Shown: positions 1 through 9,575, numbered from the stretch's first letter. The stretch is 64,000 nt of DNA from Rhodococcus pseudokoreensis (GCF_017068395.1 NZ_CP070619.1:1798001-1862000); one strand, 5' to 3'. Numbers and translations are program-made. Notes: generated from the sequence alone by a model not told the origin.

Positions 1-471
1 CGCCAGACACGGCCCGACGGGCTGCTTGGTCACCAGGATGCGCCCGTTGCCCGCTGGGGCCGGGGTGTAGCGGCCGGCGATGCGCACCGCTTCCTCGCTG
101 AACCACCGGAAGAACTCGGCGCCGTACTTGACCTCCGCCGCGCTCTCCGGCAGCGCCTTGCCCATCTCCAGCGTCATCAGCAGCGCGAAGTCGTCGGCCC
201 GGGCGGTGATCTTCTCGAACACCGCGCGCAGCAGTTCCCCGCGCTCCCGTGCCGGGGTGGCCGCCCACTCCCGCTGCACCGCCACCGCGGCGTCGAGCGC
301 CTTCATCGCGTCGCCCGGACTGGCATCCGCCACCTCGGTGAGGGCGTCGCCGGTGGCCGGGTCGAAAACGGTGAACGTGGCACCGTTCTCGGCGTCGCGC
401 TTCTCGCCACCGAGGAAGAGGGTCGTGGGAACGGTTCGCATGAGTTCGACAGCATCCATGACGTCCATCAT
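1..471 (-). CDS. gabD: Succinate-semialdehyde dehydrogenase, N-terminal part (runs off window)
   Basis: The reverse strand encodes the first 157 residues of an NAD(P)-dependent aldehyde dehydrogenase; the frame is still open at base 1, so the catalytic cysteine domain lies outside the window. The visible part has the family's N-terminal pattern: [27 protein letters not shown] start, [53 protein letters not shown], then [14 protein letters not shown]. The EMGK and [12 protein letters not shown] segments are typical of succinate-semialdehyde dehydrogenases of the GABA shunt. Two ATGs (471 and 468) and two further in-frame ATGs downstream could be the start. It is divergent from pgi with 57 bp between them. 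Substrate is inferred from family resemblance of a fragment. Confidence 0.8.
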   Translation of the reverse strand, partial: MMDVMDAVELMRTVPTTLFLGGEKRDAENGATFTVFDPATGDALTEVADASPGDAMKALDAAVAVQREWAATPARERGELLRAVFEKITARADDFALLMTLEMGKALPESAAEVKYGAEFFRWFSEEAVRIAGRYTPAPAGNGRILVTKQPVGPCLA

Positions 472-528
472 GCGCCGCACCGAAGTTCGCACGGAAGTTT
501 CGACGCGCGGGCATTAAGCTCGAATCTC

Positions 529-2181
529 GTGAGCTCAGACATCACCGGAACCGCGGCCTGGCAGAAATTGCGTGATCATCACGCCCAGATTCAGACCGTC
601 CATCTTCGAGAGCTCTTCGAGAAGGACCCGGCACGCGGACAGGAACTCACCGTCTCGGCCGGCGACCTGTACATCGACTACAGCAAGCACCGCATCGACC
701 GCGACACGATCGGGTTGCTGCTCGAGTTGGCGCGCAGCGTCGACCTGGAGGCCCGCCGTGACGCGATGTTCGCGGGCGAGCACATCAATACGTCCGAGGA
801 CCGCGCCGTCCTCCACACCGCGCTGAGGCTGCCTGCCGACGCGTCTCTCGTCGTCGACGGTCAGGACGTCGTTGCCGACGTCCACGACGTCCTCGATCGC
901 ATGGGCGATTTCACCGATCGGGTGCGCTCCGGCGAATGGCGCGGCGCGACGGGCGAGCGAATCAAGACCGTCGTCAACATCGGCATCGGCGGATCGGATC
1001 TGGGTCCGGTGATGGTGTACCGCGCGCTGCGGCACTACGCCGACGCCGGCATCAGCGTCCGGTTCATCTCCAACGTCGATCCCGCCGACCTGGTGCGCAG
1101 CCTGAACGGCCTCGACCCGGCCACCACCCTGTTCATCGTGGCGTCCAAGACGTTCTCGACCCTCGAGACGCTCACCAACGCCACGGCCGCCCGGCGGTGG
1201 CTGCTCGGCGGCCTGGGCCTCGGAAACGAAGCGGTCGCAAAGCATTTCGTCGCAGTCTCGACCCACGCGGACCGGGTGGCGGAGTTCGGCATCGACACGG
1301 CCAACATGTTCGGATTCTGGGATTGGGTCGGCGGCCGGTACTCGGTCGATTCCGCCATCGGACTGTCGGTGATGGCGGCGATCGGCAAGGAACGGTTCGC
1401 AGAGTTCCTTGCCGGATTCCACGCCGTGGACGAGCATTTCCGGACGGCGCCGCTCGAGGAGAACGCGCCGGTCCTGCTCGGCCTGATCGGACTCTGGTAC
1501 TCGAACTTCTTCGGCGCCGAATCCCGTGCCGTGCTGCCGTATTCCAACGACCTCGTGCGGTTCGCGGCCTATCTGCAGCAGTTGACGATGGAATCGAACG
1601 GCAAGTCGGTCCGCGCCGACGGCTCCCCCGTCCCCGCGTCCACCGGCGAGATCTTCTGGGGCGAACCCGGAACCAACGGTCAGCACGCCTTCTACCAGCT
1701 CCTGCACCAGGGCACGCGGCTCGTGCCTGCCGATTTCATCGGTTTCGGCGAGCCCACCGACGACCTGCCCACCGCCGACGGCACGGGCAGCATGCACGAC
1801 CTGCTGATGAGCAACTTCTTCGCGCAGACGAAGGTCCTGGCGTTCGGCAAGACGGCCGAGGAGATCGCGGCCGAAGGCACCCCGGAAGAGCTGGTGCCAC
1901 ACAAGGTCATGCCCGGCAACCGGCCGTCCACGACGATCCTCGCGCCGAAGCTCACGCCGTCGGTGATCGGGCAGCTGATCGCCCTGTACGAGCACCAGGT
2001 GTTCGTCGAGGGTGTCGTGTGGGGCATCGACTCGTTCGACCAGTGGGGTGTCGAACTCGGCAAAACCCAGGCCGTGGAGCTGCAGCCGGTGCTCACCGCC
2101 GCGGAAGAGCCCGCCGCGCAGAGCGATTCGTCGACGGACAGCCTGGTGCGCTGGTACCGCCGTCAGCGCGGACGGGCCTGA
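529..2181 (+). CDS. pgi: Glucose-6-phosphate isomerase
   Basis: Cytosolic enzyme interconverting glucose 6-phosphate and fructose 6-phosphate in glycolysis/gluconeogenesis. The 550-residue length matches the long bacterial form. Visible landmarks are the phosphate-binding [10 protein letters not shown] (about residues 150-159), the first family signature around [14 protein letters not shown] (about 266-279), [19 protein letters not shown] (about 378-396) with the active-site His near 386, and the C-terminal VELGKT with the catalytic Lys near 512. The start is GTG at 529; no strong Shine-Dalgarno is seen. Very long open frames on the opposite strand here are GC-driven shadows. Confidence 0.97.
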   Translation: MSSDITGTAAWQKLRDHHAQIQTVHLRELFEKDPARGQELTVSAGDLYIDYSKHRIDRDTIGLLLELARSVDLEARRDAMFAGEHINTSEDRAVLHTALRLPADASLVVDGQDVVADVHDVLDRMGDFTDRVRSGEWRGATGERIKTVVNIGIGGSDLGPVMVYRALRHYADAGISVRFISNVDPADLVRSLNGLDPATTLFIVASKTFSTLETLTNATAARRWLLGGLGLGNEAVAKHFVAVSTHADRVAEFGIDTANMFGFWDWVGGRYSVDSAIGLSVMAAIGKERFAEFLAGFHAVDEHFRTAPLEENAPVLLGLIGLWYSNFFGAESRAVLPYSNDLVRFAAYLQQLTMESNGKSVRADGSPVPASTGEIFWGEPGTNGQHAFYQLLHQGTRLVPADFIGFGEPTDDLPTADGTGSMHDLLMSNFFAQTKVLAFGKTAEEIAAEGTPEELVPHKVMPGNRPSTTILAPKLTPSVIGQLIALYEHQVFVEGVVWGIDSFDQWGVELGKTQAVELQPVLTAAEEPAAQSDSSTDSLVRWYRRQRGRA

Positions 2182-2182
2182 C

Positions 2183-2962
2183 TCACCAGCTCTCGGTGGT
2201 GTAGACCCGGCCGGAGCGGTCCACCAGCCGGGCGCGCAGTTCGTGCTGTTCGATCCACCGGATCGCGCCGATGCCGCGGGCGAGGGCGGCGACGCTGGCC
2301 GCATACGCCCAGAGTGCGTCGTCAGCGATCACCGTCACCGTCTCCCATTCGGTGGCGGTGGGTGGTTCGGTGACCGGCGGCGCGACCGCCGTCGCCATCG
2401 CCGTCCCGTTCACCAGTTCGACCTCGCCGTCGCCGGGCACCGGGATCTGCCACCCGCCGGCGGGACAGTGCCCGGCCGTCGCGATGACGTCGCCGATACG
2501 CACGGCGGCCCCGCACTCTAGCTGCCGGGCGACCAGTTCCGCCGCCCGATCCACCGTGTCGGCCTTGGCGGTGTCGGTGATGTCGAACGACGCGCCCCAC
2601 GGCGCGAACACGACGTCGTCGTCGATCTGGACGTCGAGGAAACTGGGTTCCGGGTGCACGGTGGGGATCAGGTCCTCGTCGGGGGATTCGGTGGCGAGCG
2701 GGTTCACCACCCCGTCGGTCATCCGGGCCGCCCAGAGCGCAGAACGCAGCAGTGCGGACATCCGCCTGCTGACCTTGACCGGCGCACCCTGGGACAGGTT
2801 CACGGCGTGGATCTCCGCGTCGCCGCGGTGGATGTCGCAGACCGATTCGGCCTCGTCGATGACGGCCGCGATCAGCGCTGCGGCCTCCGGAAGGGCAGCG
2901 CCCTCGGTGACGTCGACCTCCACGACGGAACCCCACACCTTCCATTTCTCGACGCTAACCAT
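2183..2962 (-). CDS. ApbE-like FAD:protein FMN transferase, divergent
   Basis: A 259-residue protein of the ApbE family, whose members attach FMN covalently to threonines of partner flavoproteins. The fold pattern is visible: a VEKWKVWGSVVEV start, VIDEAESVCDIHRGDAEIHAVN (the E-S-N region near residues 35-60), DDDVVFAPWGASFDITDTAKADTVDRAAELV (counterpart of the DLGGIAKGYAVDRA motif), and VTVIADDALWAYAASVAALARG at the C-terminus. The canonical glycines of the GGIAKG motif are replaced (ITDTAKAD), so activity is uncertain. The start is ATG 2962; longer upstream frames are shadows of the divergent gene. It ends 1 bp past pgi, convergently. Confidence 0.75.
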   Translation of the reverse strand: MVSVEKWKVWGSVVEVDVTEGAALPEAAALIAAVIDEAESVCDIHRGDAEIHAVNLSQGAPVKVSRRMSALLRSALWAARMTDGVVNPLATESPDEDLIPTVHPEPSFLDVQIDDDVVFAPWGASFDITDTAKADTVDRAAELVARQLECGAAVRIGDVIATAGHCPAGGWQIPVPGDGEVELVNGTAMATAVAPPVTEPPTATEWETVTVIADDALWAYAASVAALARGIGAIRWIEQHELRARLVDRSGRVYTTESW

Positions 2963-3067
2963 GGTGTTCTCCGTGTGCGGTCCCGTACAGCGCTGCACTT
3001 CCAGTATGCGCCGGTTGTCCAGAGGCCGACCTCCGGCGACCGACGCAACCGGTCGTACACTTCGCTG

Positions 3068-4327
3068 GTGAGCGCCCGATTGAGCGTCGTCGACGAGATG
3101 TTCCTGCGCACCCACCGGGGGTGGGGAACGCCGATCGTGATGCAGGGACTGTGGCGCACCGACGGCAGGGTGGACGCCGCGACTCTCGATTCCCTGATCG
3201 CCGACCTCACGCGGGGACCGCTGGGCAGGCGGGTGGTGCGCCCGCGGGTCCCCGGCGCGCGGCCCCGGTTCGAGCCGAGCGCGGACGCCTTTCCCGTCGA
3301 ATACGCGGAGATCGAGGCAGGCGCGGTCCTGGCCTGGGCAGACGAGCAGGCCTCGTTGCCGGTGGACCCCGAGCGCGGTCCGGGCTGGCGGCTGGCCTGC
3401 GCACGTCCGGCCGGCGGGGGCACGGTGCTGTCGCTGGTGTGTTCCCACGTGATCGCGGACGCACGCGGACTGGCGGCCGCGATCGCGGCGGCCCTGCAGG
3501 GCGTGCCGACGTCGGACGCGAGTGGCGCGGACGGCGCGGTCGCGGACATGTGGGACGCCACCCGGCTCGCGCGCCGCGTGACGGAGGGGACGGCCCGTGC
3601 GGTCGCCGGTCTGGTGGTCAGCGGGTCCCGTCGCGCGGAACTGCGCCGCTTCCTGCACGTGAGTGGCAAAGCGTCCCCCGGCACTCTTTGCCACTCACCT
3701 GTGGGGGTGGTGCTGGACGTGGACGCCGAGCGGTGGGACGCCGTCGCGGAGCAGGCGGGCGGCACCCCGAACAGCCTCTTCCTGGCAGTGGTGGCCGAGT
3801 TGGCGCGGCGGGACGGCGAGACCCGGCCGCTGACGATCAGCGTTCCGATGGATCTGCGCGGCCAAGGCGACCCGACGGGCACCGCGAACTCCGTCGCCCT
3901 GGTCGAGGTGGACATGTCCCCGAAGGACACCGTCGGGGACGTGCGGGCGAAAAGCCGTGCGGCGTTCTCCGCACCCGCGATGACGAGCCCGGCCGGTTTC
4001 CCGGAGGAAATGCTGCAACTGGTGCCCGACCGGGTGGCGCACGCCCTCACCGGCAACCCCGGCGAGCGCGACGTGCTGTGTTCCAACATCGGACCGCTGC
4101 CCGACGCGCTCGTCACGATCGGTGGTCACCGGACCACCGGCATCGCGACCCGCGCCGTGCACCCGGGTGTCGTGACCAGCCGCACCCGGCTGTCCGCCTA
4201 TCTCAGCCGCTTCGGCGGCAGCTACTCCCTCGCGCTCGAGTCGCTGGACAGCCCGGACCGCGCGGCCCTCCGCGAGCGGGCGGGCGAGGTCCTCGCCCGG
4301 CACGGGCTCACCGCTCGGGCCTGGTAA
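3068..4327 (+). CDS. Condensation/acyltransferase-fold protein interrupted in frame by a 40-bp palindrome
   Basis: A 419-residue protein of the CoA-dependent acyltransferase/NRPS-condensation superfamily (also WS/DGAT and Pap proteins). The HxxxD motif is at H127-D131 in SHVIADARG, followed in the second half by DLRGQGDPTGTANSVAL and DVLCSNIGPLPDALVTIGG, both typical of stand-alone condensation proteins. Substrates cannot be read from sequence. GTG 3068 is chosen because it directly precedes the first conserved segment; longer frames are antisense to the ApbE-like gene. A perfect-length member of the window's 40-bp palindrome family lies at 3659-3698 and encodes roughly residues 198-210, in the linker between the two subdomains, without breaking the frame. 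Its 3' end overlaps ndh by 20 bp tail to tail. Confidence 0.8.
   Translation: MSARLSVVDEMFLRTHRGWGTPIVMQGLWRTDGRVDAATLDSLIADLTRGPLGRRVVRPRVPGARPRFEPSADAFPVEYAEIEAGAVLAWADEQASLPVDPERGPGWRLACARPAGGGTVLSLVCSHVIADARGLAAAIAAALQGVPTSDASGADGAVADMWDATRLARRVTEGTARAVAGLVVSGSRRAELRRFLHVSGKASPGTLCHSPVGVVLDVDAERWDAVAEQAGGTPNSLFLAVVAELARRDGETRPLTISVPMDLRGQGDPTGTANSVALVEVDMSPKDTVGDVRAKSRAAFSAPAMTSPAGFPEEMLQLVPDRVAHALTGNPGERDVLCSNIGPLPDALVTIGGHRTTGIATRAVHPGVVTSRTRLSAYLSRFGGSYSLALESLDSPDRAALRERAGEVLARHGLTARAW
3659..3698. repeat. 40-bp palindromic element, type A, inside a coding sequence
   Basis: Arms GTGAGTGGCAAAG and CTTTGCCACTCAC pair perfectly; the centre is a short imperfect region. Length and termini match the copies at 13644, 45962 and 49567. 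This copy is translated in frame (VSGKAS...TLCHS) within the condensation-fold gene. Confidence 0.9.
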
Positions 4328-5696
4328 CGGCTATGGACTCGGTCGTGAGATCGGTGTACGGCTGCCGCGCCGACTCCGGATCGCCGTATGTGATCGCCCG
4401 CTCCCGTCGCGTCCGCGACGCCAGCGTGACCGCCCAGTTGAGCAGGGTGCCGAACCGGTTGCGGTACCCGGCGAGGAACGCGATGTGGATGGCACCCCAG
4501 GACACCCAGCCCAGGAACCCGGACATCCGGATCGGGCCGGCCTGGAGCAGTGCATGCCTGCGGGCGATGTACGCGGCGCTGCCGAGGTCGCGGTACTTGA
4601 AGGGTTTGCGGTCGGGTGTTCCGCCCTCGATCGTGCGGGCGATGCACCCTCCGACGTGCCTGCCGCCCTGCATCGCGACCTCGGCCACACCGGGGAGGTC
4701 GTTCAGCGACATCAGGTCGCCGATCACCCAGACGTTCGGATGTCCGGGCACCGTGAGGTCGGGTTCGACGGCGATGCGCCCGCCCTGAATCTGCTTGACG
4801 CCGAGCGCATTCGCGAGAGCGGCGGCGAACGGCACGGCCTCGACGCCCGCGGTCCACAGGACCGTGCGGGCCCCGTAGCGCTTCTTGGTGCGGGCCGCGT
4901 TCTTGGCGGTGGTCTCGATGCTGGTCTCGCAGACGTCGGTGACGTGCACGCCGAGGTGCGTTTCGACGCCGACCTTGTCCAGGGTCCGCTGCGCCGCCGC
5001 GGACAGTTTCCGGTTGAACGACTGCAGAACGCGGTCGCCGCCGTGGAACAGCAGCACCCGGGCCTCGCAGGGATCGATGGACTGGAACTCGTTGGCGAGG
5101 GCGTGCATTGCGAGTTCCCGGATCTGGCCTGCCAGTTCGACGCCGGTGGGTCCCCCGCCCGCGACGGCGAACGTCAGCCACGGCCTGCGTTCCTCCGCGG
5201 TGGGCAGCGATTCGGCCATCTCGAAGGCGCAGATCAGTTTTCGGCGAATGGCGAGTGCGTCGTCGAGGGTCTTCATCCCCGGCGCCCACTGGATGTACTC
5301 GTCGTGCCCGTGGTACGCCTGCCGCATGCCCGCCGCGACGATCAGGTAGTCGTAGGGAAGTTCGAACGTGGAGCCGTCGAATCGGCTGGCGGTCAGGACC
5401 CGGCCGACCGCGTCGATGCCCTGCGCCTCGCCGAGGGCGACGTGCACGTTGCGGACCCCGCGCAGCAGGTGGCGCAGCGGGCTGCTGATCTCGCCCTCGG
5501 ACAGCAGGCCAGTCGCGCACTGGTACAGCAGCGGCTGGAAGACGTGGCTGGTTCCGCGGTCGAGCAGGGTGACGTCCACGTCGACGCCGCGGAGCCGGCG
5601 GGCCGCGTAGATGCCGCCGAACCCTCCCCCGACGATGACGACCCGCGGTCGCGAACGCTGCAGGCCGAGGGACGAGGATTCCTGGGCGGTCGTCAT
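4308..5696 (-). CDS. ndh: Type II NADH dehydrogenase (NDH-2)
   Basis: A 462-residue membrane-associated flavoprotein that passes electrons from NADH to quinone without pumping protons. The FAD-binding GGGFGGIYAARRL sits at residues 23-35; the second Rossmann motif is FAVAGGGPTGVELAGQI near 180; WVIGDLMSLNDLPGVAEVAMQGGRHVG near 330 is the conserved FAD-contact segment with the AQP-like quinone motif region; the C-terminus carries hydrophobic/amphipathic segments (MSGFLGWVSWGAIHIAFLAGYRN) that attach it to the membrane. It lies 9 bp downstream of an SDR gene on the same strand, so the two probably form an operon. Confidence 0.93.
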   Translation of the reverse strand: MTTAQESSSLGLQRSRPRVVIVGGGFGGIYAARRLRGVDVDVTLLDRGTSHVFQPLLYQCATGLLSEGEISSPLRHLLRGVRNVHVALGEAQGIDAVGRVLTASRFDGSTFELPYDYLIVAAGMRQAYHGHDEYIQWAPGMKTLDDALAIRRKLICAFEMAESLPTAEERRPWLTFAVAGGGPTGVELAGQIRELAMHALANEFQSIDPCEARVLLFHGGDRVLQSFNRKLSAAAQRTLDKVGVETHLGVHVTDVCETSIETTAKNAARTKKRYGARTVLWTAGVEAVPFAAALANALGVKQIQGGRIAVEPDLTVPGHPNVWVIGDLMSLNDLPGVAEVAMQGGRHVGGCIARTIEGGTPDRKPFKYRDLGSAAYIARRHALLQAGPIRMSGFLGWVSWGAIHIAFLAGYRNRFGTLLNWAVTLASRTRRERAITYGDPESARQPYTDLTTESIAVTRPER

Positions 5697-5705
5697 AGGT
5701 CAGTC

Positions 5706-6458
5706 CTACACGAACCGGGATGTCCACGCATGAGGAAGGAACCGCAACGCGACGTCGATTCCCCGCCACTTGATGCCCGGCAGCGCAGCACGGTTCGTCT
5801 CCTTCTCGATGGCCGACACCATCGCGTCGACGCCGTCGCCGAGGGTTGCCGTCAGCGCGGAACTGTCGCCGGCCTTGCTCGACATGTCGGTGGCGATGTA
5901 CCCGGGAAGCAGCGTGGTGACCACGATCGGGCTCTTCGCCAGTTCCGCGGTCAGCGCCTCGCCGAGGGCCGACACCCCGGCCTTGCTCGCCGAGTACGCC
6001 GCCTTCGGGCCGGGCAGACCCCGGTCCGCGCTGACCGAGGACACGAGCACCAGGTGCCCGGAGTTCTGCTTGCGGAAGATGCCGAGCGCCGCCTCACACT
6101 GCGACAGGGCGCCGACGAAGTTGGTGCGGGCGGTGGCGAGATTGGCGTCGGCCCGGCCCGTTCCGATCCTGGCGCCCCTGCCGAGACCGGCGTTGACGAC
6201 GACGCGGTCGAGCCCGCCGAGTTCGTCGCGCAGTTCGCCGAAGACCCGCACGACGGCGTCGTGGTCGGTGACGTCGAGTTCGCGGACGGCGACGGCGATC
6301 TCGGGATGCGACGCCCGCAATTCGTCGCGGATGGCCTCGAGTCGTTCGACGCGGCGCGCGCACAGTGCGAGGTCCCGGCCCTGCGCCGCGAACCGGCGGG
6401 CCATCTCCTCGCCGAGCCCGGAGCTCGCACCCGTGATCAAAATCTTCTGCCGTGTCAT
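5706..6458 (-). CDS. Short-chain dehydrogenase/reductase
   Basis: A 250-residue classical SDR. NAD(P)-binding GASSGLGEEMA is at residues 10-20, VVVNAG near 87, the catalytic Ser at 140-141 (LVSSVSA), Tyr155 and Lys159 (YSASK). The cofactor loop with CARRVERL suggests NADP preference by family analogy. It is followed after 9 bp by ndh and is divergent from the flavoprotein at 6547. The substrate is unknown; the C-terminal FLPHAWTSRFV tail resembles mycobacterial-type SDRs. Start ATG 6458. Confidence 0.88.
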   Translation of the reverse strand: MTRQKILITGASSGLGEEMARRFAAQGRDLALCARRVERLEAIRDELRASHPEIAVAVRELDVTDHDAVVRVFGELRDELGGLDRVVVNAGLGRGARIGTGRADANLATARTNFVGALSQCEAALGIFRKQNSGHLVLVSSVSADRGLPGPKAAYSASKAGVSALGEALTAELAKSPIVVTTLLPGYIATDMSSKAGDSSALTATLGDGVDAMVSAIEKETNRAALPGIKWRGIDVALRFLPHAWTSRFV

Positions 6459-6546
6459 CCCGACACAGTATCTACTCGGCGGTAACTACGCGGGAGGCCC
6501 GCCGGAACCTCTGACATCGCACACCGACCGGCTTACGGTTACAGGT

Positions 6547-7980
6547 ATGACTGACTCCGGTAGCGGCGCGGAAGAGTTCGATGTCATCGTGATCGGCGGC
6601 GGTCCCGCGGGTGAGAACGCGGCGAGTTACGCCATCGCCGGCAGCGACCGCACCGCGGCGCTGATCGAGCACGAACTCGTCGGCGGCGAATGCTCCTACT
6701 GGGCCTGCATGCCCAGCAAGGCGCTGCTGCGTCCCGGGGAGGTCCTCGGCGCGGCCCGCAACATGCCCGGGGTGTCGGCCGGTCCGCTCGACGTGGACGC
6801 CGTGCTGGCACGCCGCGACTCGTTCACCAACAACCACGACGACTCGTCGCAGGTGATGTGGGCCGACGCGGCGGGGATCGACGTCATCCGGGGATCGGCA
6901 CGCATCACCGGGGACCGCACGGTGACGGTCGGCGATTCCCGCGAGCTGCGCGCCCGGCACGCCGTCGTCGTCGCCACCGGGACGACCGCTACCGTCCCGG
7001 ACACCCCCGGCCTGCGGGCGGCGTTGCCGTGGATCTCGCGGGACGCCACCAACCTGAGGGAGATTCCGCGCCGGGTCGCCGTGATCGGCGGCGGCGTCGT
7101 GGCCTGTGAGAGCGCGACGTGGCTGCTGGACCTCGGCGCCCAGGAACTGACGATGGTGGTCCGCGGCCGGGCGCTGCTCCCGAAGAACGAGCCGTTCGCC
7201 GGCGAACGGGTGGCCCGCAACCTGGAGAAGAAGGGTGCGCGGATCCTGTTCGGCGCGGACCTTCGCGGCGTCGAACGGGCCGACGCCCGCGACACCGGGA
7301 TCGGCCGCATCCACGGCGGTCCGGTCACCCTGGACGTGGCGGGGCAGGACCCGCTCGTCGTCGACGAGATCGTCGTCGCGACCGGACGCACGCCGGCAAC
7401 GTCGTCGCTCGGCCTCGACGCGCGGCTGCTGAACTCCCGCGGATACCTCACCACCGACGACCATCTGACGACGGCCGACGAGTGGTTGTACGCCGTCGGC
7501 GACGCCAACGGTCGCGCGCTGCTCACCCACATGGGCAAGTACCAGGGCCGCGTGTGCGGAGACGTGATCGCCGCCCGCGCCGAGGGCAGGCCGCTTAACG
7601 GCTCCCGATTCCGGGCCACCGCCGACCACGGGCAGGTCCCCCAGGTGGTGTTCGCCGATCCGGAGGTCTCGGCCGTCGGGATCACCGAGCAGGAGGCGCG
7701 CGACGCCGGCGTGGACGTCGAGACCGTGGAGGTCGACATCGCCGTCGCCGGCTCGTCCCTGTCCCGCGACGATTTCAGCGGTCACGCCAAACTCGTGGTC
7801 GATCGGGCCACCGACACCCTGGTCGGGGCGACGTTCGCGGGCACCGATGTCGCCGACCTCGTCCACGCCGCCACCGTCGCGCTGGTCGGGAAGGTGCCGC
7901 TCGACACGCTGTGGCACGCGGTCCCGTCGTACCCGACCGTGAGCGAGGTGTGGCTGCGACTGCTGGAGGCGCGGCGCTGA
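6547..7980 (+). CDS. Dihydrolipoamide-dehydrogenase-like flavoprotein, catalytic His replaced
   Basis: A 477-residue class I pyridine-nucleotide-disulfide oxidoreductase. FAD motif VIVIGGGPAGENAA starts near residue 13; the redox-active pair is GGECSYWACMPSK (CX4C, near residues 52-57); the NAD motif is VAVIGGGVVACESA near 180; YAVGDANGRALLTHMGKYQGRV near 315 is the second FAD contact. At the dimer-interface active site, lipoamide dehydrogenases have HxHPTxSE; here it reads HAVPSYPTVSE, so the base next to Pro is Tyr. True lipoamide dehydrogenase function is therefore doubtful; a mercuric-reductase-like or other disulfide/quinone reductase is possible. ATG 6547 is preferred over longer frames because the region upstream is the divergent promoter. 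Confidence 0.88.
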   Translation: MTDSGSGAEEFDVIVIGGGPAGENAASYAIAGSDRTAALIEHELVGGECSYWACMPSKALLRPGEVLGAARNMPGVSAGPLDVDAVLARRDSFTNNHDDSSQVMWADAAGIDVIRGSARITGDRTVTVGDSRELRARHAVVVATGTTATVPDTPGLRAALPWISRDATNLREIPRRVAVIGGGVVACESATWLLDLGAQELTMVVRGRALLPKNEPFAGERVARNLEKKGARILFGADLRGVERADARDTGIGRIHGGPVTLDVAGQDPLVVDEIVVATGRTPATSSLGLDARLLNSRGYLTTDDHLTTADEWLYAVGDANGRALLTHMGKYQGRVCGDVIAARAEGRPLNGSRFRATADHGQVPQVVFADPEVSAVGITEQEARDAGVDVETVEVDIAVAGSSLSRDDFSGHAKLVVDRATDTLVGATFAGTDVADLVHAATVALVGKVPLDTLWHAVPSYPTVSEVWLRLLEARR

Positions 7981-8045
7981 CCCGGGACCGGAACACCCCG
8001 GCGGATGACAGCGTCTCCTCAGGCGGTCTCCGTATAGTCGCCGGC

Positions 8046-9575
8046 ATGGCGTCTGACACTCTCACGACCGACACGCTGGTGAGGACGACCGCGGGGGTGG
8101 TCCGGGGCCGGCGCGTCGGCGACCTGGTCGCGTGGCGGGGAATTCCCTACGCCGCTCCCCCGGTGGGTCCGCTGCGGTTGCGCGCACCCCGGCCGGTCAC
8201 GCCGTGGTCCGGTGAGCTCGACGCCACCGAGTTCGGCGACGCCGCCGTGCAACACAAGAAGTTCACCGCGCTGCGGCCGGGCAAATATCAGCCGAGCAGC
8301 GAGAACTGCCTGACGCTCAACGTGCTCGCCAGGCCCGGCACGTCCGGCGCGCGCCCGGTGATGGTGTTCATCCACGGCGGCGCGTACACGCTGGGCATGT
8401 CGGCCACCGCGCTCTACGGCGGCCAGTCGCTGGTCCACCGCGGCGACATCGTGTACGTGTCGATCAACTACCGACTCGGATCCCTCGGATACCTCGACTT
8501 CACCCAGTTCTCCACCCCCGAACGACCTTTCGACTCCAACCTCGGCCTCCGCGACCAGGTGGCCGCACTCGAATGGGTGCAACGCAACATCGCCGAATTC
8601 GGCGGCGACCCCGACAACGTCACCGTCTTCGGCGAATCCGCGGGCGCCAACGCCGTCACCACCCTGATGACCACACCCGCCGCGAAAGGCCTCTTCGCGC
8701 GGGCGATCTCGGAGAGTTCCGCGCCCGGCCTCGTCACCACAGCGGACCGGGCCGCCCGATGGGCATCCGACTACGTGATGCTGCTCGGAGCCGAACCCGG
8801 CACTGCCGCAGAGGCACTCGCGTCGTCACCCGTCGGCGCGCTGGGCCGGGCCGGGAACCGTCTCGGTGCGAAGGTGCTCTCGGAGACGCCGGGACTGCAC
8901 CCGTTCGGACCCGTGATCGACGGCGACTTCCTGCCGAAGCCGCCGCTCGACGCGTTCGCCGACGGCTCGGCGCACCGGGTTCCGCTGATCATCGGCACCA
9001 ACGCCAGCGAGGGCACCCTGTTCCCGAAATTCCTCGACGCACTGCCGACGGACCCCGACCGGATCGGGCGGATGTTCGCACTCACCGACCCCGCCGCCGA
9101 GGCCCGCGTCACCGCGGCGTATCCGGGCTACCCGGCACCGGACGCCGCCGTCGCCCTGGGCGGCGACCTGACGTTCTGGAGGCCGTCGATCGAACTGGCC
9201 GAGGCCCATTCCGCGTACGCCCCCACCTTCAGTTACCGCTTCGATTTCGCGCCGCGTGCGATGAAGTGGCTCGGCCTGGACGCCACGCACGGGTTCGAAC
9301 TGTTCGCCGTGTTCGACGTCGCCGACACGCTGATCGGCCGCGGCCTCACCCTGCCGGGCGGACGACGTGGCCTGAAGGACGTGACGGATAATGTGCAGCG
9401 ACACTGGCTGCACTTCGCCTCGCGGGGAACACCGTTGGTGTCGTGGCCGAAGTACGACACCGACCGGAGGGCAACACTCGTGTTCGACACCGTCTCCACC
9501 GTCCAGGACGACCCGCGCCGGGAGCGCAGGCTGGCATGGGAGGGGTACGCGGGTTACCACGGGCAGGGCCTGTGA
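8046..9575 (+). CDS. Type B carboxylesterase 1
   Basis: A 509-residue alpha/beta hydrolase of the carboxylesterase/cholinesterase family. The oxyanion HGGAYTLG is near residue 104, the nucleophile Ser198 is in GESAGAN, the acid is in GTNASEG near 318, and the His is in DATHGFELF near 416. WRGIPYAAPPVGPLRLRAP at the N-terminus is the family signature. No signal peptide is seen, so a cytosolic ester hydrolase is expected. Its stop overlaps the GTG start of a paralogue (GTGA), so the two are translationally coupled. A stretch at about 8438-8702 is almost identical in DNA to the paralogue. Confidence 0.93.
   Translation: MASDTLTTDTLVRTTAGVVRGRRVGDLVAWRGIPYAAPPVGPLRLRAPRPVTPWSGELDATEFGDAAVQHKKFTALRPGKYQPSSENCLTLNVLARPGTSGARPVMVFIHGGAYTLGMSATALYGGQSLVHRGDIVYVSINYRLGSLGYLDFTQFSTPERPFDSNLGLRDQVAALEWVQRNIAEFGGDPDNVTVFGESAGANAVTTLMTTPAAKGLFARAISESSAPGLVTTADRAARWASDYVMLLGAEPGTAAEALASSPVGALGRAGNRLGAKVLSETPGLHPFGPVIDGDFLPKPPLDAFADGSAHRVPLIIGTNASEGTLFPKFLDALPTDPDRIGRMFALTDPAAEARVTAAYPGYPAPDAAVALGGDLTFWRPSIELAEAHSAYAPTFSYRFDFAPRAMKWLGLDATHGFELFAVFDVADTLIGRGLTLPGGRRGLKDVTDNVQRHWLHFASRGTPLVSWPKYDTDRRATLVFDTVSTVQDDPRRERRLAWEGYAGYHGQGL
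8438..8702 (+). repeat. Near-identical DNA tract shared by the two esterases, copy 1
   Basis: About 265 bp from GGCGACATCGTG to the SAGAN-AKGLFARA region match 9920-10184 with only about four base differences, while the flanks on both sides diverge sharply. This pattern suggests gene conversion between the tandem paralogues. Confidence 0.85.

Noticed and set aside
80..517. 145-residue frame on the + strand at the window start
   Set aside because: Ser/Ala/Arg-rich shadow of the aldehyde dehydrogenase fragment on the other strand.
535..2304. 589-residue open frame antisense to pgi
   Set aside because: Shadow of a high-GC gene; Arg/Asp/Val-rich composition, no domain, and pgi on the other strand is certain.
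2654..3067. N-terminal extension of the condensation-fold gene
   Set aside because: It is antisense to the ApbE-like gene and crosses the divergent promoter; GTG 3068 fits the family start.
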